Assembly: GCA_963845425.1 (NCBI GenBank)
Contig: CAWJSC010000002.1
Span: forward strand, 248,001-312,000
Source: DATDAH01 sp963845425
GTDB lineage: Bacteria; Actinomycetota; Acidimicrobiia; Acidimicrobiales; DATDAH01
Length of the DNA: 64,000 nt
Direction of reading: 5' to 3'
Positions 51,938 to 59,888 of the stretch are shown piece after piece. The notes under the pieces are model-generated. The model ran no database searches and was not told the DNA's origin. It worked only from the letters and a program-made list of their open reading frames with translations. Numbering within the stretch: position 1 is the stretch's first letter; each line of letters begins with the position of its first letter. The translations under genes and the position numbers were made by a program.

Positions 51938-52959
51938 GCGCCGTCCTCCAGGATGCAGACGAGGTTCTGTTGCAGGCACGGGCCGCTCGTCGAATGGGCC
52001 AGGGCCCGGGAGCCCCCGCCGAAGATGTGGTCGGCGGCGTGGCCGATCCGGCAGAGCCCGGTGGCCATGATCGGGTTGGCCTTGAGGGCCCCGCCCGACG
52101 AGTTGACGGCGACGTCGTCGCCGAGCCCGAGGACCTTCCGCAGCAGCAGCTCCTCGTGGGTGAACGCGGCCTGCACCTCGGCGATCTCCACCGGGGCGTC
52201 ACCCAGCCCGGCGGCCTCGGCGGCGATGCGGACCGAGGGGGAGTCGTCGAGCGGCCGGAACGACGGGTTGTGGCATTCGGTGCGGTGGTCGAAGCCGGTG
52301 ATGTACGCGGGCCGGTCCACCAGCTCCCGGGCCCGGTCACCCCGGGCCAGCACCATGGCCGCCGCCCCGTCGGTGATCGGGGGGATGTCATGGCGGCGTA
52401 GGGGCTCCCGAACGTAGTCATCGGCCAGGAGCTCGTCGACGTCGCCCTTGCCCCGGGACCGCACCGCCACCTCGGCCATCGAGCGCTCGTCGGCGATGCC
52501 CGCGCCGATCACGGCCCGGGCCTGCAGGGCGGCGAAGGTGAGGGGGTCGGCGCCCATCGGCGCCAGGTAGTAGGGGTCCATCTCCATGGGGTAGATGAGC
52601 GCCGGGTCGCCGGTGGACGAACGGCCGGAGCCGGTGACCACGGCGATGTCGATGTCGCCCTCCTGCAGGCGCAGCCAGGCCTCATAGAGGGCCCAGGCCC
52701 CGTCCATCTCCACGTGGGAGTCCCGCTTAGGAGGCCAGGCGCCGATGGCGTCGAGGTTCATGACGAAGGAGAAGGCCTGCCCGGTGATGTAGTCACAGCT
52801 GCCGAGGCAGGTGAAGTCGATGTCGGCCCGCGTCAAGCCGAGCGGGGTGATGGCGTCGGTGATGACCTCCAGCAGGAGCTGGACCTCGGACTGCTCGGTG
52901 TGGCGGACGAGGGGGGTGTGGGCCCAGCCCACGACGGCGATGTCGGTCGAGGTGCCCAC
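51934..52959 (-). CDS. thiolase-fold protein (lipid-transfer-protein-like)
   Basis: 341 residues, the second thiolase-fold subunit. DIAVVGWAHTPLVRHTEQSE starts the fold; PLGLTRADIDFTCLGSCDYI and NSSGGALKANPIMATGLCRI match thiolase segments. The nucleophile place reads VEMDGAWALYEAW, with no Cys, and the C-terminal motif has NP instead of GHP. A Cys is kept near the end (STSGPCLQQN). GTG 52957-52959 shares one base with the TAG of the DUF35 gene, and its stop overlaps the next thiolase. Likely forms a heteromeric complex with its neighbours; the substrate may be a branched or steroid-like acyl-CoA, which is inference. Confidence 0.82.
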   Translation of the reverse strand: MGTSTDIAVVGWAHTPLVRHTEQSEVQLLLEVITDAITPLGLTRADIDFTCLGSCDYITGQAFSFVMNLDAIGAWPPKRDSHVEMDGAWALYEAWLRLQEGDIDIAVVTGSGRSSTGDPALIYPMEMDPYYLAPMGADPLTFAALQARAVIGAGIADERSMAEVAVRSRGKGDVDELLADDYVREPLRRHDIPPITDGAAAMVLARGDRARELVDRPAYITGFDHRTECHNPSFRPLDDSPSVRIAAEAAGLGDAPVEIAEVQAAFTHEELLLRKVLGLGDDVAVNSSGGALKANPIMATGLCRIGHAADHIFGGGSRALAHSTSGPCLQQNLVCILEDGA

Positions 52960-53951
52960 TAGAAGATCCGGTTCACGAGGTCGGGGTCCTCGATGTCGGG
53001 ACGACCGTCGGGGATCCAGCCGAGCAGGCTGCCGTAGGCGCCGCCCATGCCCCCGCCCCCCGTGTCGACCTCCTCCGCGGGCGAGGCCCACACCGCCGAC
53101 ACCCGCATCCCCACCCGGACGTCGGCGGCGGGCAACTCGATCACCGGTTGATAGGAGAGGATCACCTCGGTGGCGTCGAGGAGCACGAAGGCCCGCACGA
53201 AGGGCTCGGTCTCGGTCTGGCCCGGGTACTGCACCGGGGTGACGACGGTGAAGTTGGTGATGGTCCCCTGCTCAGGCAGGTCGACCTCGTGCTCGGGGCC
53301 CAGCTCCAGGGCGTCGATCGGGCAGTTGCCTTTGCCGCCGCTGTAGACCCGCTCGCAGACCGGGCACCGCATGCCCAGCAAGCGGTTCTCCCGGGAGGCC
53401 TCGACGGCCCGGTCGACCGAGGTGGGGACCGGGTTCCGGTAGGTGATGGAGGCGAGGTAATCCATCATCTGCACCCCGTCCTCGGGGGTCTCGGTGGTCT
53501 CCTCGCCATCGACCTCCGGCTCCTCGCCGGGCACGAAGCAGGCGATGTCGTCGAGGCGGCCGAGGCGGGTGCCCTTCCACCGGGGCGCCACCCGCAGCCC
53601 GTCCGCCATGGCCGCGGGCGACCCGGCGTCGACGGCGTGCAGCAAGGGCGTCGAGGCCCCGTCCAGGCGGATGAAGGCGAAGCCGAAGGCGTGGTCGAGG
53701 GGGTGCTGCTCGGAGGGCTCGGGCACCCAGGTCCAGGACTCGACGGTCCCAGCCGGGCCGACCTCCACGAAGTCGTGGGCCAGTTCGGCGCCCGTGGCGG
53801 GGTCCCACTCCATCGGGGGGACCATCACCCCGTCGCCGTTGCGGATGCCGAGGATGCGCTTCTCGGTCAGGGCGGTCATGAAGGCCCCCATCACCGGTCC
53901 CAACGACCGGGTGTAGGGGAACGTGATCGTGCTCTCGTCGAACCGGGTCAT
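52959..53951 (-). CDS. double OB-fold DUF35 protein with zinc ribbon
   Basis: 330 residues. The N-terminal half (about 1-150) is a DUF35-type OB fold without Cys pairs (FMTALTEKRILGIRNGDGVM, TVESWTWVPEP). The second half repeats the layout with a rubredoxin-like zinc ribbon, RCPVCERVYSGGKGNCP, of which three Cys are seen, followed by an OB fold (GTITNFTVVTPVQYPGQTET). DUF35 proteins are partners of Ltp-type thiolase-fold enzymes, for example in steroid side-chain loss; a two-domain form suits an operon with two thiolase subunits. ATG 53951 overlaps the stop of the CaiB remnant by ATGA. Confidence 0.87.
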   Translation of the reverse strand: MTRFDESTITFPYTRSLGPVMGAFMTALTEKRILGIRNGDGVMVPPMEWDPATGAELAHDFVEVGPAGTVESWTWVPEPSEQHPLDHAFGFAFIRLDGASTPLLHAVDAGSPAAMADGLRVAPRWKGTRLGRLDDIACFVPGEEPEVDGEETTETPEDGVQMMDYLASITYRNPVPTSVDRAVEASRENRLLGMRCPVCERVYSGGKGNCPIDALELGPEHEVDLPEQGTITNFTVVTPVQYPGQTETEPFVRAFVLLDATEVILSYQPVIELPAADVRVGMRVSAVWASPAEEVDTGGGGMGGAYGSLLGWIPDGRPDIEDPDLVNRIF

Positions 53952-54137
53952 GAGCCACCCTTTGTAGCCCCTGGTCGCGTGGTCGTCGGACCGAGTCGCC
54001 CGGCCAGCTCGGCCAGCAGGTCGTCGGTGTGCTCACCCAGCCCGGGGGCCCGCGGCCGGTCCCGCGACCCACACGCCCATCTCGACGACGCGGATGCCGT
54101 CCAGTGGCCCGCTCGAGGCCCCCGAGGTGTCGGTCAT
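53948..54137 (-). pseudogene. CaiB/BaiF CoA-transferase remnant (internal deletion)
   Basis: ATG 54135-54137, after a GAGGGGACGAG ribosome site, starts a CaiB N-terminus: SSGPLDGIRVVEMGVWVAGP. At 54050-54060 it jumps straight, in another frame, to a CaiB-type C-terminus, PGLGEHTDDLLAELAGRLG, ending in a TGA at 53948 that still overlaps the DUF35 start by ATGA. About 300 codons of a usual 390-400 are missing. The start frame stops at a TGA within a few codons of the junction. This was the first gene of the thiolase operon. The intact CaiB gene opposite is a different paralogue. Confidence 0.8.
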
Positions 54138-54242
54138 CTCTCGTCCCCTCTCCACCGGTCGGTCTGCCGCCGCGACAGTACGGGCGCCGGGCGGTCGCGA
54201 CGGCACACTCCGGGGCGACCTCGGGGTGCCAGTATCTGGGCC

Positions 54243-55433
54243 GTGACGGGGGGACCACTCGACGGGATCAAGGTGCTCGACCTGTCCATCGCGCTGACCG
54301 GGCCGTACGCCGCGGCGCTGATGGCCGACCAGGGCGCCGAGGTGATCAAGGTCGAGCGACCCGGCCTGGGCGACATCGCCCGGTGGGTCGGGGCCTCGGT
54401 CAACGGCCTGACCTCGCTCTACCTGGTCTGCAACCGGGGGAAGCGGTCGATCGTGGTCGATCTCGACCAGCCCGAGGGGGCGGAGCTGGTCCGGCAACTG
54501 GCGGCCGACGCCGACGTCGTCTTCCAGAACTTCCGCCCCGGGGTGGTCGACCGCCTCGGTGTCGGCTACGAGGACGTGCGGGCCGTGAACCCCGATGTCG
54601 TCTACGTCTCGCTGTCGGGCTTCGGCAGCGCCGGCCCCTACCGGGACCGCAGCGCCTATGACACCGTGATCCAGGCCTACGGCGGATTCGCCGCCACCCA
54701 GGCCGACCCCGAGGTCGGGACACCGGACTTCCTGCGCCAGACCGCGGCCGACAAGGTCACCGCACTGTTCGCCGGCCAAGCCGTGACCGCCGCGCTGCTG
54801 GCCCGGGAGCGGGGCCGGGGCGGCCAGCACATCGAACTGGCGATGACCGATGCGGTGGTGTCGTTCCTGTGGGCCGACGCCGCGGCGAACGAGGTGCTCA
54901 TGGAATCCGACGGTTCCGAGCCGTCGAGCTTCGTGGCCGGCTTCAGGCCGATGCGCTTCAGCGACGGCTGGGGGATCGTCACCCCGACCTCGGACCATGA
55001 CTTCCACGGCATGTGCCGGGCACTTCGGGTCGAGGGTTGGGACGACCCCCGCATCGCCACGATCGCCGAGCGCAACCAGCACCGCGACGTGCTCGAGCCG
55101 GTGATCGACCTCTGTTACGCGAAGGCCGCCAACCTGACGATGGCCGAGGCCACGCGGCGCTTCGAGGCCGAGCGGGTGCCCTTCGCCATGATCCTCAGCC
55201 CGGAGGAGATGACCCGGGACCCCCACGCCGTGGCCATCGGTCTGTTCGAGGAGTTCGACCACCCGGTCACGGGGCGGACCCGGCTCCCCCGCCACCCCGC
55301 CCGGTTCGCGACGACCCCGGCGGCGTTGGGCGGGCCCTCACCGGGGCTGGGGGAGCACACCGACGAGATCCTCACCGAGCGGGGCCTGGCCCACCGGATC
55401 GAGGCGCTCCGGGCCACGGGGGTGGTGGCCTGA
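54243..55433 (+). CDS. CaiB/BaiF-family CoA-transferase
   Basis: 396 residues of family III CoA-transferase. GPLDGIKVLDLSIALTGPYA, GAEVIKVERPGLGD, RGKRSIVVDLDQPEGAELV, DVVFQNFRPGVVDRLGVGYE and VYVSLSGFGSAGPYRDRSAY follow the family order; the catalytic Asp usually aligns with LAMTDAVVSFLW. The C-terminal SPGLGEHTDEIL is the closing motif. It should move CoA between acyl acids; the donor and acceptor are unknown. GTG 54243-54245 is chosen because the frame upstream is a shadow of the DUF35 gene. It is divergent from the thiolase operon, suggesting shared regulation. Confidence 0.88.
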   Translation: MTGGPLDGIKVLDLSIALTGPYAAALMADQGAEVIKVERPGLGDIARWVGASVNGLTSLYLVCNRGKRSIVVDLDQPEGAELVRQLAADADVVFQNFRPGVVDRLGVGYEDVRAVNPDVVYVSLSGFGSAGPYRDRSAYDTVIQAYGGFAATQADPEVGTPDFLRQTAADKVTALFAGQAVTAALLARERGRGGQHIELAMTDAVVSFLWADAAANEVLMESDGSEPSSFVAGFRPMRFSDGWGIVTPTSDHDFHGMCRALRVEGWDDPRIATIAERNQHRDVLEPVIDLCYAKAANLTMAEATRRFEAERVPFAMILSPEEMTRDPHAVAIGLFEEFDHPVTGRTRLPRHPARFATTPAALGGPSPGLGEHTDEILTERGLAHRIEALRATGVVA

Positions 55434-55444
55434 GGGGTCGGCGC

Positions 55445-55618
55445 TCAGACGCGGGAGCGACGGAAGCGGGCGAAGAACCCGCCACCAGAGCGCTCGGCGC
55501 GAGCGTGGCCGGCACAGCGCTCGTCGGCCGGGACGTCGCCCAGCACCTGCTCGATGTGGTTGCCGCAACCGGCGTAGGAGGGGCGGCCGCAGTCGTTGCA
55601 CGTGGTTCGTCTACACAT
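55445..55618 (-). CDS. small Cys-rich protein (57 residues)
   Basis: ATG 55616-55618 follows GGGGGG at close spacing. The product begins MCRRTTCNDCGRPSYAGCGN and continues HIEQVLGDVPADERCAGHAR, then a basic, Arg/Gly-rich tail. The pattern TCxxCG...(Y/W)AGCGxH...V...ERCxGH recurs in small actinobacterial proteins of unknown function, in my recollection. The Cys and His residues could bind zinc. The stop lies 11 bases from the convergent CaiB stop. A short hairpin, ATACCC-TGGG-GGGTAT, overlaps the ribosome site. Confidence 0.7.
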   Translation of the reverse strand: MCRRTTCNDCGRPSYAGCGNHIEQVLGDVPADERCAGHARAERSGGGFFARFRRSRV

Positions 55619-55718
55619 ACCCCCCAGGGTATCCTTACGAGGCCGTCACCACCACCTAGGCTCGGCACTGACGCGCGGGGGCCGCGCTCGGCTCGTGCTC
55701 CCCGTCGATCCCCGTTCG

Positions 55719-56834
55719 CTACAGCCGCGCCCAGACGTGCTCCCGGACGTCGCTCAGCGTCTTGTCGTCGTGCGGGCCGTCGTCAGCCGGTTCGAGCTCG
55801 ACCAGGATGTCGGGAGCGGGGCGGTCCGGCGGGAACTGCTCGCAGATCGAGATCCCCCCGTTCCCGGCGAACCGACGCGCGCGACCATACGTCCGCCCTG
55901 AAGCCGGGGACCCCGTCGAGCCGCTGAAATCGAACCGCTCGACCGCCAGGTCAGCATCCAACCACCCCATGAGCCCGTCGACCATGGAGGTGACCGCCGC
56001 GGGATCAGGGCCGACGACTGCGATGAGCGCGCCACCGTCGACGAATCGCTTCCGCGACGGCGGCCCGGCGACGTGGCGCGCGGCCCGAAGGAAGCGGCGG
56101 ATCGTGCGCCGTGGGATGTCGACGCCCCGGGGGTGACGGGCGTAGGCCGCCAGGTCCCGTTCGAGTGAGCGAGCGATCGACGCACGCGCCCATCTCGACG
56201 GTGGCGACTCGAGGGACCGGACGCAGCGTTCCACCAGAGCCAGGGACAGGAACGGCAGCCTGTCCGCGAGCGCCGCGGCCCGCCCGGGCTCCGGCACTTG
56301 GGCCAGGAGGTGGGTGAGCTCCCGCTGTTCCGACGCCGACAGCGCCCCCAGGAGGCAGAGCTGGGCATCCCAGGTCGAGTGCTTGAGGACCATGCGGACG
56401 ACGAACACGGCCAACTCGAACTCCGGCGCGGGTACCCGGATGAGCCCGGAGGGGCCCTCCGAGTCGAGATACGCACGCTCTACGGGGAGGTGGAAGTCCT
56501 TCGTCATGTCATCGCCGAGCACCAGCTGGTAATGGGCCTGGAGGTGCACGAGGCGACCCGATCGGGCATCGAGGCCGTAGTGGTCGATGAGGCCCGGCAC
56601 CTCCCTCGACGGGGCCGGACGGGCCTGCTTGAAGCCGAGGCGGTGGAGCACCTCCCCGAACCGGTCGGCGTCACTCCGGTCGATGAGCAGGTCGAGGTCG
56701 TTCTCTCCGGAGGCGGACCGATCGATCGCCTCGTTGCTCTTCCAGTGGCAGTACCGGATCTCCTCGTCCTCGAGCGCCCCGCACAGCGCTGTCACCAGCT
56801 CGAGTGGCCCCGGCTCGGTCTCATCTGGGCACAT
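55719..56834 (-). CDS. nucleotidyltransferase-like protein with degenerate kinase domain
   Basis: 371 residues. The N-terminal region has RYCHWKSNEAIDRSASGEND followed by LDLLIDRSDADRFGEVLHRL, a nucleotidyltransferase-like strand set with the DxD of DLDLLI. The C-terminal part looks like a thymidylate-kinase-type P-loop domain, but the loop is AVVGPDPAAVTSMVDGL with no Gly-Lys-Ser/Thr, so it should not bind phosphate normally. ATG 56832-56834 follows GGAG; a TTG at 56873 is possible. Divergent from the polysaccharide operon, whose second gene has an intact version of this kinase domain. Perhaps a regulatory or sugar-modifying partner. Confidence 0.65.
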   Translation of the reverse strand: MCPDETEPGPLELVTALCGALEDEEIRYCHWKSNEAIDRSASGENDLDLLIDRSDADRFGEVLHRLGFKQARPAPSREVPGLIDHYGLDARSGRLVHLQAHYQLVLGDDMTKDFHLPVERAYLDSEGPSGLIRVPAPEFELAVFVVRMVLKHSTWDAQLCLLGALSASEQRELTHLLAQVPEPGRAAALADRLPFLSLALVERCVRSLESPPSRWARASIARSLERDLAAYARHPRGVDIPRRTIRRFLRAARHVAGPPSRKRFVDGGALIAVVGPDPAAVTSMVDGLMGWLDADLAVERFDFSGSTGSPASGRTYGRARRFAGNGGISICEQFPPDRPAPDILVELEPADDGPHDDKTLSDVREHVWARL

Positions 56835-57100
56835 CGGCTGACTCCGTCGTGGTCGCGTGTCTGTCCGCTTCAACGATTAGCTGGCACTTCCGGCGCGATA
56901 GGCCTACATTCAACGACGAGGGTCGAGCATGCCGGTGAAGGCAAGGACCGTAGTCGAACTCGTTGAGTCTCAACGCGCTGAGGTCACCAGAGCGCGGGGC
57001 TCGAGGGCGGTGGATGGCGAGCGGCTGAGCAGTGTTCACCGAGCGGCTCTGATCGGGAGCCCGGAATGGGTCCGCGTGGGGTTCGTTCCGGAGGTGTAAC

Positions 57101-57129
57101 TTGCTCTCAACGCAGATAGTGGGTATTTT
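57101..57129 (+). promoter_or_regulatory. candidate promoter, TTGCTC-17-TATTTT
   Basis: The -35 TTGCTC (57101-57106) and the -10 TATTTT (57124-57129) are separated by exactly 17 bases in an AT-rich stretch about 60 bp upstream of the sugar-transferase ATG. The predicted RNA start near 57136 gives a leader of roughly 50 nt with an AGGGAGAGGGAG ribosome site. Confidence 0.5.
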
Positions 57130-57155
57130 GACCACTCAGGATGTTGGTTTGGTCA
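57129..57155. promoter_or_regulatory. inverted repeat TGACCA-n15-TGGTCA
   Basis: TGACCA (57129-57134) and TGGTCA (57150-57155) are exact reverse complements with centres 21 bp apart, two helical turns, and they lie over the predicted transcription start of the polysaccharide operon. It fits a dimeric repressor site; no regulator gene is adjacent. Confidence 0.4.
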
Positions 57156-57187
57156 CTGGGAGCGCGGAGTTAGGGAGAGGGAGCTCA

Positions 57188-57978
57188 ATGGCGATGACGA
57201 CGAAGGTAACCGACAGGTCACTCATGGCCCAGTCGGTGGCGGACCCCGGTTCGACGGTGACCCCGGCCGCGTTGGTGCGCGCCTTGGCCCGCCCGCAGGT
57301 CGCCTCGACCCAGCTGGCCTTCGAGGCGCGGATGGTCGAGCGCGCTCGCAGGAGGAGCCTTCGGGCCGATGCCATCCAGCGCGCGTTCGACATCGTCGTC
57401 GCCAGCGTGGCCTTGGTGGTGGCGGCGCCGCTGATGTTGGTCTTGGCGGTGGCGGTGGGCGTCACCTCTCGGGGCCCGGTGATCTTCCGCCAGACCCGCA
57501 TCGGCCGGCACGGCGAGCCGTTCGAGTGCATGAAGTTCAGGACCATGAGGACCGATGCGCAGGACCGACTCGCCGCCCTCCTGCTCGAGGACGAGGGGCG
57601 CGCGCCGCGTTCGAGAAGGACTTCAAGCTCCTGGCCGACCCGCGGATCACGCGCCCCGGTCGCCTGCTCCGCCGATCGAGCCTCGACGAGCTGCCGCAGC
57701 TGATCAACGTCCTCCGGGGCGAGATGAGCATCGTGGGCCCCAGGCCCGTCGTCCCCGAGGAGCTCGGACGGTACGGCAGCTACGCACAGATCGTCCTGCA
57801 GGTGCGGCCGGGCATGACCGGCTCCTGGCAGGTGAACGGCCGTAACACGACGTCCTACGAGCAACGGGTCCGCCTCGATCAGGATTATGCGCTGAACCGC
57901 TCCCTACGGGGGGACATCAGCATCCTGCGCCGCACCGTCCGGTGCGTCCTCAAGCCCGAGTCGGGCGAAGCCGGGTGA
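57188..57978 (+). pseudogene. sugar-phosphate transferase (polyprenyl glycosylphosphotransferase), frameshifted
   Basis: ATG 57188 has AGGGAGAGGGAG upstream. The bacterial sugar transferase domain is clear: one membrane helix (FDIVVASVALVVAAPLMLVL), GPVIFRQTRIGRHGEPFECM and KFRTMRTDAQ. In a GC repeat at about 57597-57608 the frame shifts by one; the other frame then continues FEKDFKLLADPRITRPGRLL, RRSSLDELPQLINVLRGEMS, IVGPRPVVPEE and QVRPGMTGSWQVNGRN to TGA 57978. Repaired, it is about 263 residues, the short form without the large N-terminal membrane domain. It would load the first sugar phosphate onto undecaprenyl phosphate. GTGA overlap with the next gene. A sequencing error is possible. 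Confidence 0.8.
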
Positions 57979-59888
57979 ACACGATCAGACCCGGGTTCGA
58001 CCGCGGACCTTCGATGGCGGCGCCGATCAACGGGTTCGCCCGAGCGTCCCGTCGGATCCTTCACGTGTGCACCCGGTTCGACCACGGCGGCTCCGAGCAG
58101 CGGTTGCGCGACATGGTGGCCGCCCTGGCCGATGACGAGCACATCGTGATCCTCGGCAGCGACTCCGACCTCGACCTTGTCCACCGCCAGATGCCGGGGG
58201 TGCGGGTACTCGTGGAACCGAGCCTGCGGCGGGCCGTGAGCTGGCGGGACCCCGTCGCCCTCGCTCGGCTGCGGCGGAGGATCGAGCAGCTCGACTGCGA
58301 GCTCGTGGTCACCCACCAGTCCAAGGCCGGGGTCCTCGGTCGGCTGGCGGCGCGGGCGGCAGGGGCCCCACCCGTGGTGCACTCGCTGTCGATGGCCGAC
58401 TTCGGACCCGGGTACGGGACCATCGAGGGCCGGCTGTTCCGCTCCCTCGAGAGAAACCTCGAGAGGTGGACGACCGGCTACGCCGTCGTGGGCACCGATC
58501 TGGCCCGCCGGTTCGGCCAGATCGGGGTTCCCGCCGAGAAGCTGAAGGTCATCCGCTCCGCGGTTCGGCTCCCTCGTTACGGGGAGGACCGGGACGAGGT
58601 CCGACGGGCCGTGGCCCGCGAGCACGAGCTGCCCGAGGACCGACCCTGGATCCTGTACGTCGGGAGCCTGGACAGGCGCAAGAGCGCCCTCGATCTCCCG
58701 ATCATGCTGCAGCAGGCGCTGCAGCTGACCGCCGGGGCCCCGCCCTTCCTGGTCGTGGCCGGCACCGGGCCACACGAGGCGCGGTTCAACTCGCTGGTGC
58801 GCCAGATCGGCGTCGAAGGTGACTGCCGGCTGCTGGGCCACGTCGATGACCCCCGCGACCTCTTCATCGCGTCGGACGTCGTCGTGCTGCTGAGCCGGGC
58901 CGAGGGCCTGCCGCAGGTGCTGGTCCAGGCCGCGGCCGCCGGAACGCCGTTCGTCGCCACTGACGTCGACGGCGCCGACGAACTGCTCGAGCTCGGCGCC
59001 GCCGGGACCGTCGTCGACGCGGGCGACATCGTGGGCGCCGCTCGCGCCGCGCTGCCGTACCTCCGGTGGCCGGGCGAGCGACGGGGCTCCCCGATCGACT
59101 TGTCGTCGTGGAACCCGGCTCAGGTGAAGTCGGACTACCGGGAGTTCTTCGGCTCGGCCCTTGCCGCCAGGAGCGACGAAGGACGCGTCGTGGCGCTGGT
59201 CGGTTCCGACGGTTCCGGAAAGTCGACGCTCAGCCGCGCCCTGGCCGAGAGCTTCGGTGGCCAGCAGGAGGTGGTGCACCTCTACCTCGGCAGCGGTGAC
59301 GGCCCGTCGTCGCTGTTGCGCTGGCCCCTCACCCGCATCAGGCGATCGGTGTTCGGCGCCAAGGGCACGGCGGCACGCCGTCAGGCGGTTCACGACCGCG
59401 CCCCCCGTGCCCTGGGTGCCTCGCGGGCGGTGTGGGCACTCGTCCTCGCTCAGGAGAAGAGGGCGAAGCTGCGTCGAGCTCGTCGGGCGGCGCGCCGTGG
59501 CGCGTTGGTGGTGTGCGACCGCTACCCGCAGGCGCAGGTGCCGGGCACCATCGACGGGCCGCTGCTGGATGCATGGTTGTCGTCCGCGAGCCGTTGGCAG
59601 CGGGCACTGGCGAGCTGGGAGCGGCGGCCCTACGAGCGGGCCGACGCGCTCCCACCCGATCTCGTCATCCGTCTGCAAGTCGACCCGGAGACGGCGGTTC
59701 GCCGACGTCCCGGTCACGACCCGGAGGTGCTCCGCTCCCGGATGCGCGTGGTCGAAGGGCTCCGCTTCGAAGAGGCGGAGTTCGGTGTGGTGGAGGTGGA
59801 CGCCAACCGTCCCTTCGACAACGTCTTCGTCGACGCCCACGCCGCGGTTGCGGAACGCCTCGCCAAGCCCACCGCCGAAGCGACGTGA
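57975..59888 (+). CDS. glycosyltransferase (GT4) fused to a thymidylate-kinase-like domain
   Basis: 637 residues. Residues about 20-395 are a GT-B glycosyltransferase family 4: ILHVCTRFDHGGSEQRLRDM, LVVTHQSKAGVLGRLAARAA, ILYVGSLDRRKSALDLPIML, RLLGHVDDPRDLFIASDVVV, and the nucleotide-sugar motif EGLPQVLVQAAAAGTPFVAT. From about 405 a second enzyme begins: VALVGSDGSGKSTLSRALAE (P-loop 410-417, Lys416), VVCDRYPQAQVPGTIDGP (DR(Y) motif) and LVIRLQVDPETAVRRRPGHD, the pattern of thymidylate-kinase-like enzymes. GTG 57975 is set by the GTGA overlap. The fusion suggests one product both phosphorylates a small acceptor and adds sugar, but the kinase substrate is unknown. Confidence 0.85.
   Translation: MNTIRPGFDRGPSMAAPINGFARASRRILHVCTRFDHGGSEQRLRDMVAALADDEHIVILGSDSDLDLVHRQMPGVRVLVEPSLRRAVSWRDPVALARLRRRIEQLDCELVVTHQSKAGVLGRLAARAAGAPPVVHSLSMADFGPGYGTIEGRLFRSLERNLERWTTGYAVVGTDLARRFGQIGVPAEKLKVIRSAVRLPRYGEDRDEVRRAVAREHELPEDRPWILYVGSLDRRKSALDLPIMLQQALQLTAGAPPFLVVAGTGPHEARFNSLVRQIGVEGDCRLLGHVDDPRDLFIASDVVVLLSRAEGLPQVLVQAAAAGTPFVATDVDGADELLELGAAGTVVDAGDIVGAARAALPYLRWPGERRGSPIDLSSWNPAQVKSDYREFFGSALAARSDEGRVVALVGSDGSGKSTLSRALAESFGGQQEVVHLYLGSGDGPSSLLRWPLTRIRRSVFGAKGTAARRQAVHDRAPRALGASRAVWALVLAQEKRAKLRRARRAARRGALVVCDRYPQAQVPGTIDGPLLDAWLSSASRWQRALASWERRPYERADALPPDLVIRLQVDPETAVRRRPGHDPEVLRSRMRVVEGLRFEEAEFGVVEVDANRPFDNVFVDAHAAVAERLAKPTAEAT

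Larger units (their letters stand above)
56835..57187. other. 353-bp intergenic regulatory region of the polysaccharide locus
   Basis: No gene is seen. This is one of the least GC-rich parts of the window and lies between divergent transcription units. It contains the promoter and inverted repeat listed separately. The open frame from 57101 is only a continuation of the sugar-transferase frame. Confidence 0.6.

Noticed and set aside
57526..57978. Separate short sugar transferase gene
   Set aside because: It lacks the membrane helix and start site; it is the second half of the frameshifted gene beginning at 57188.
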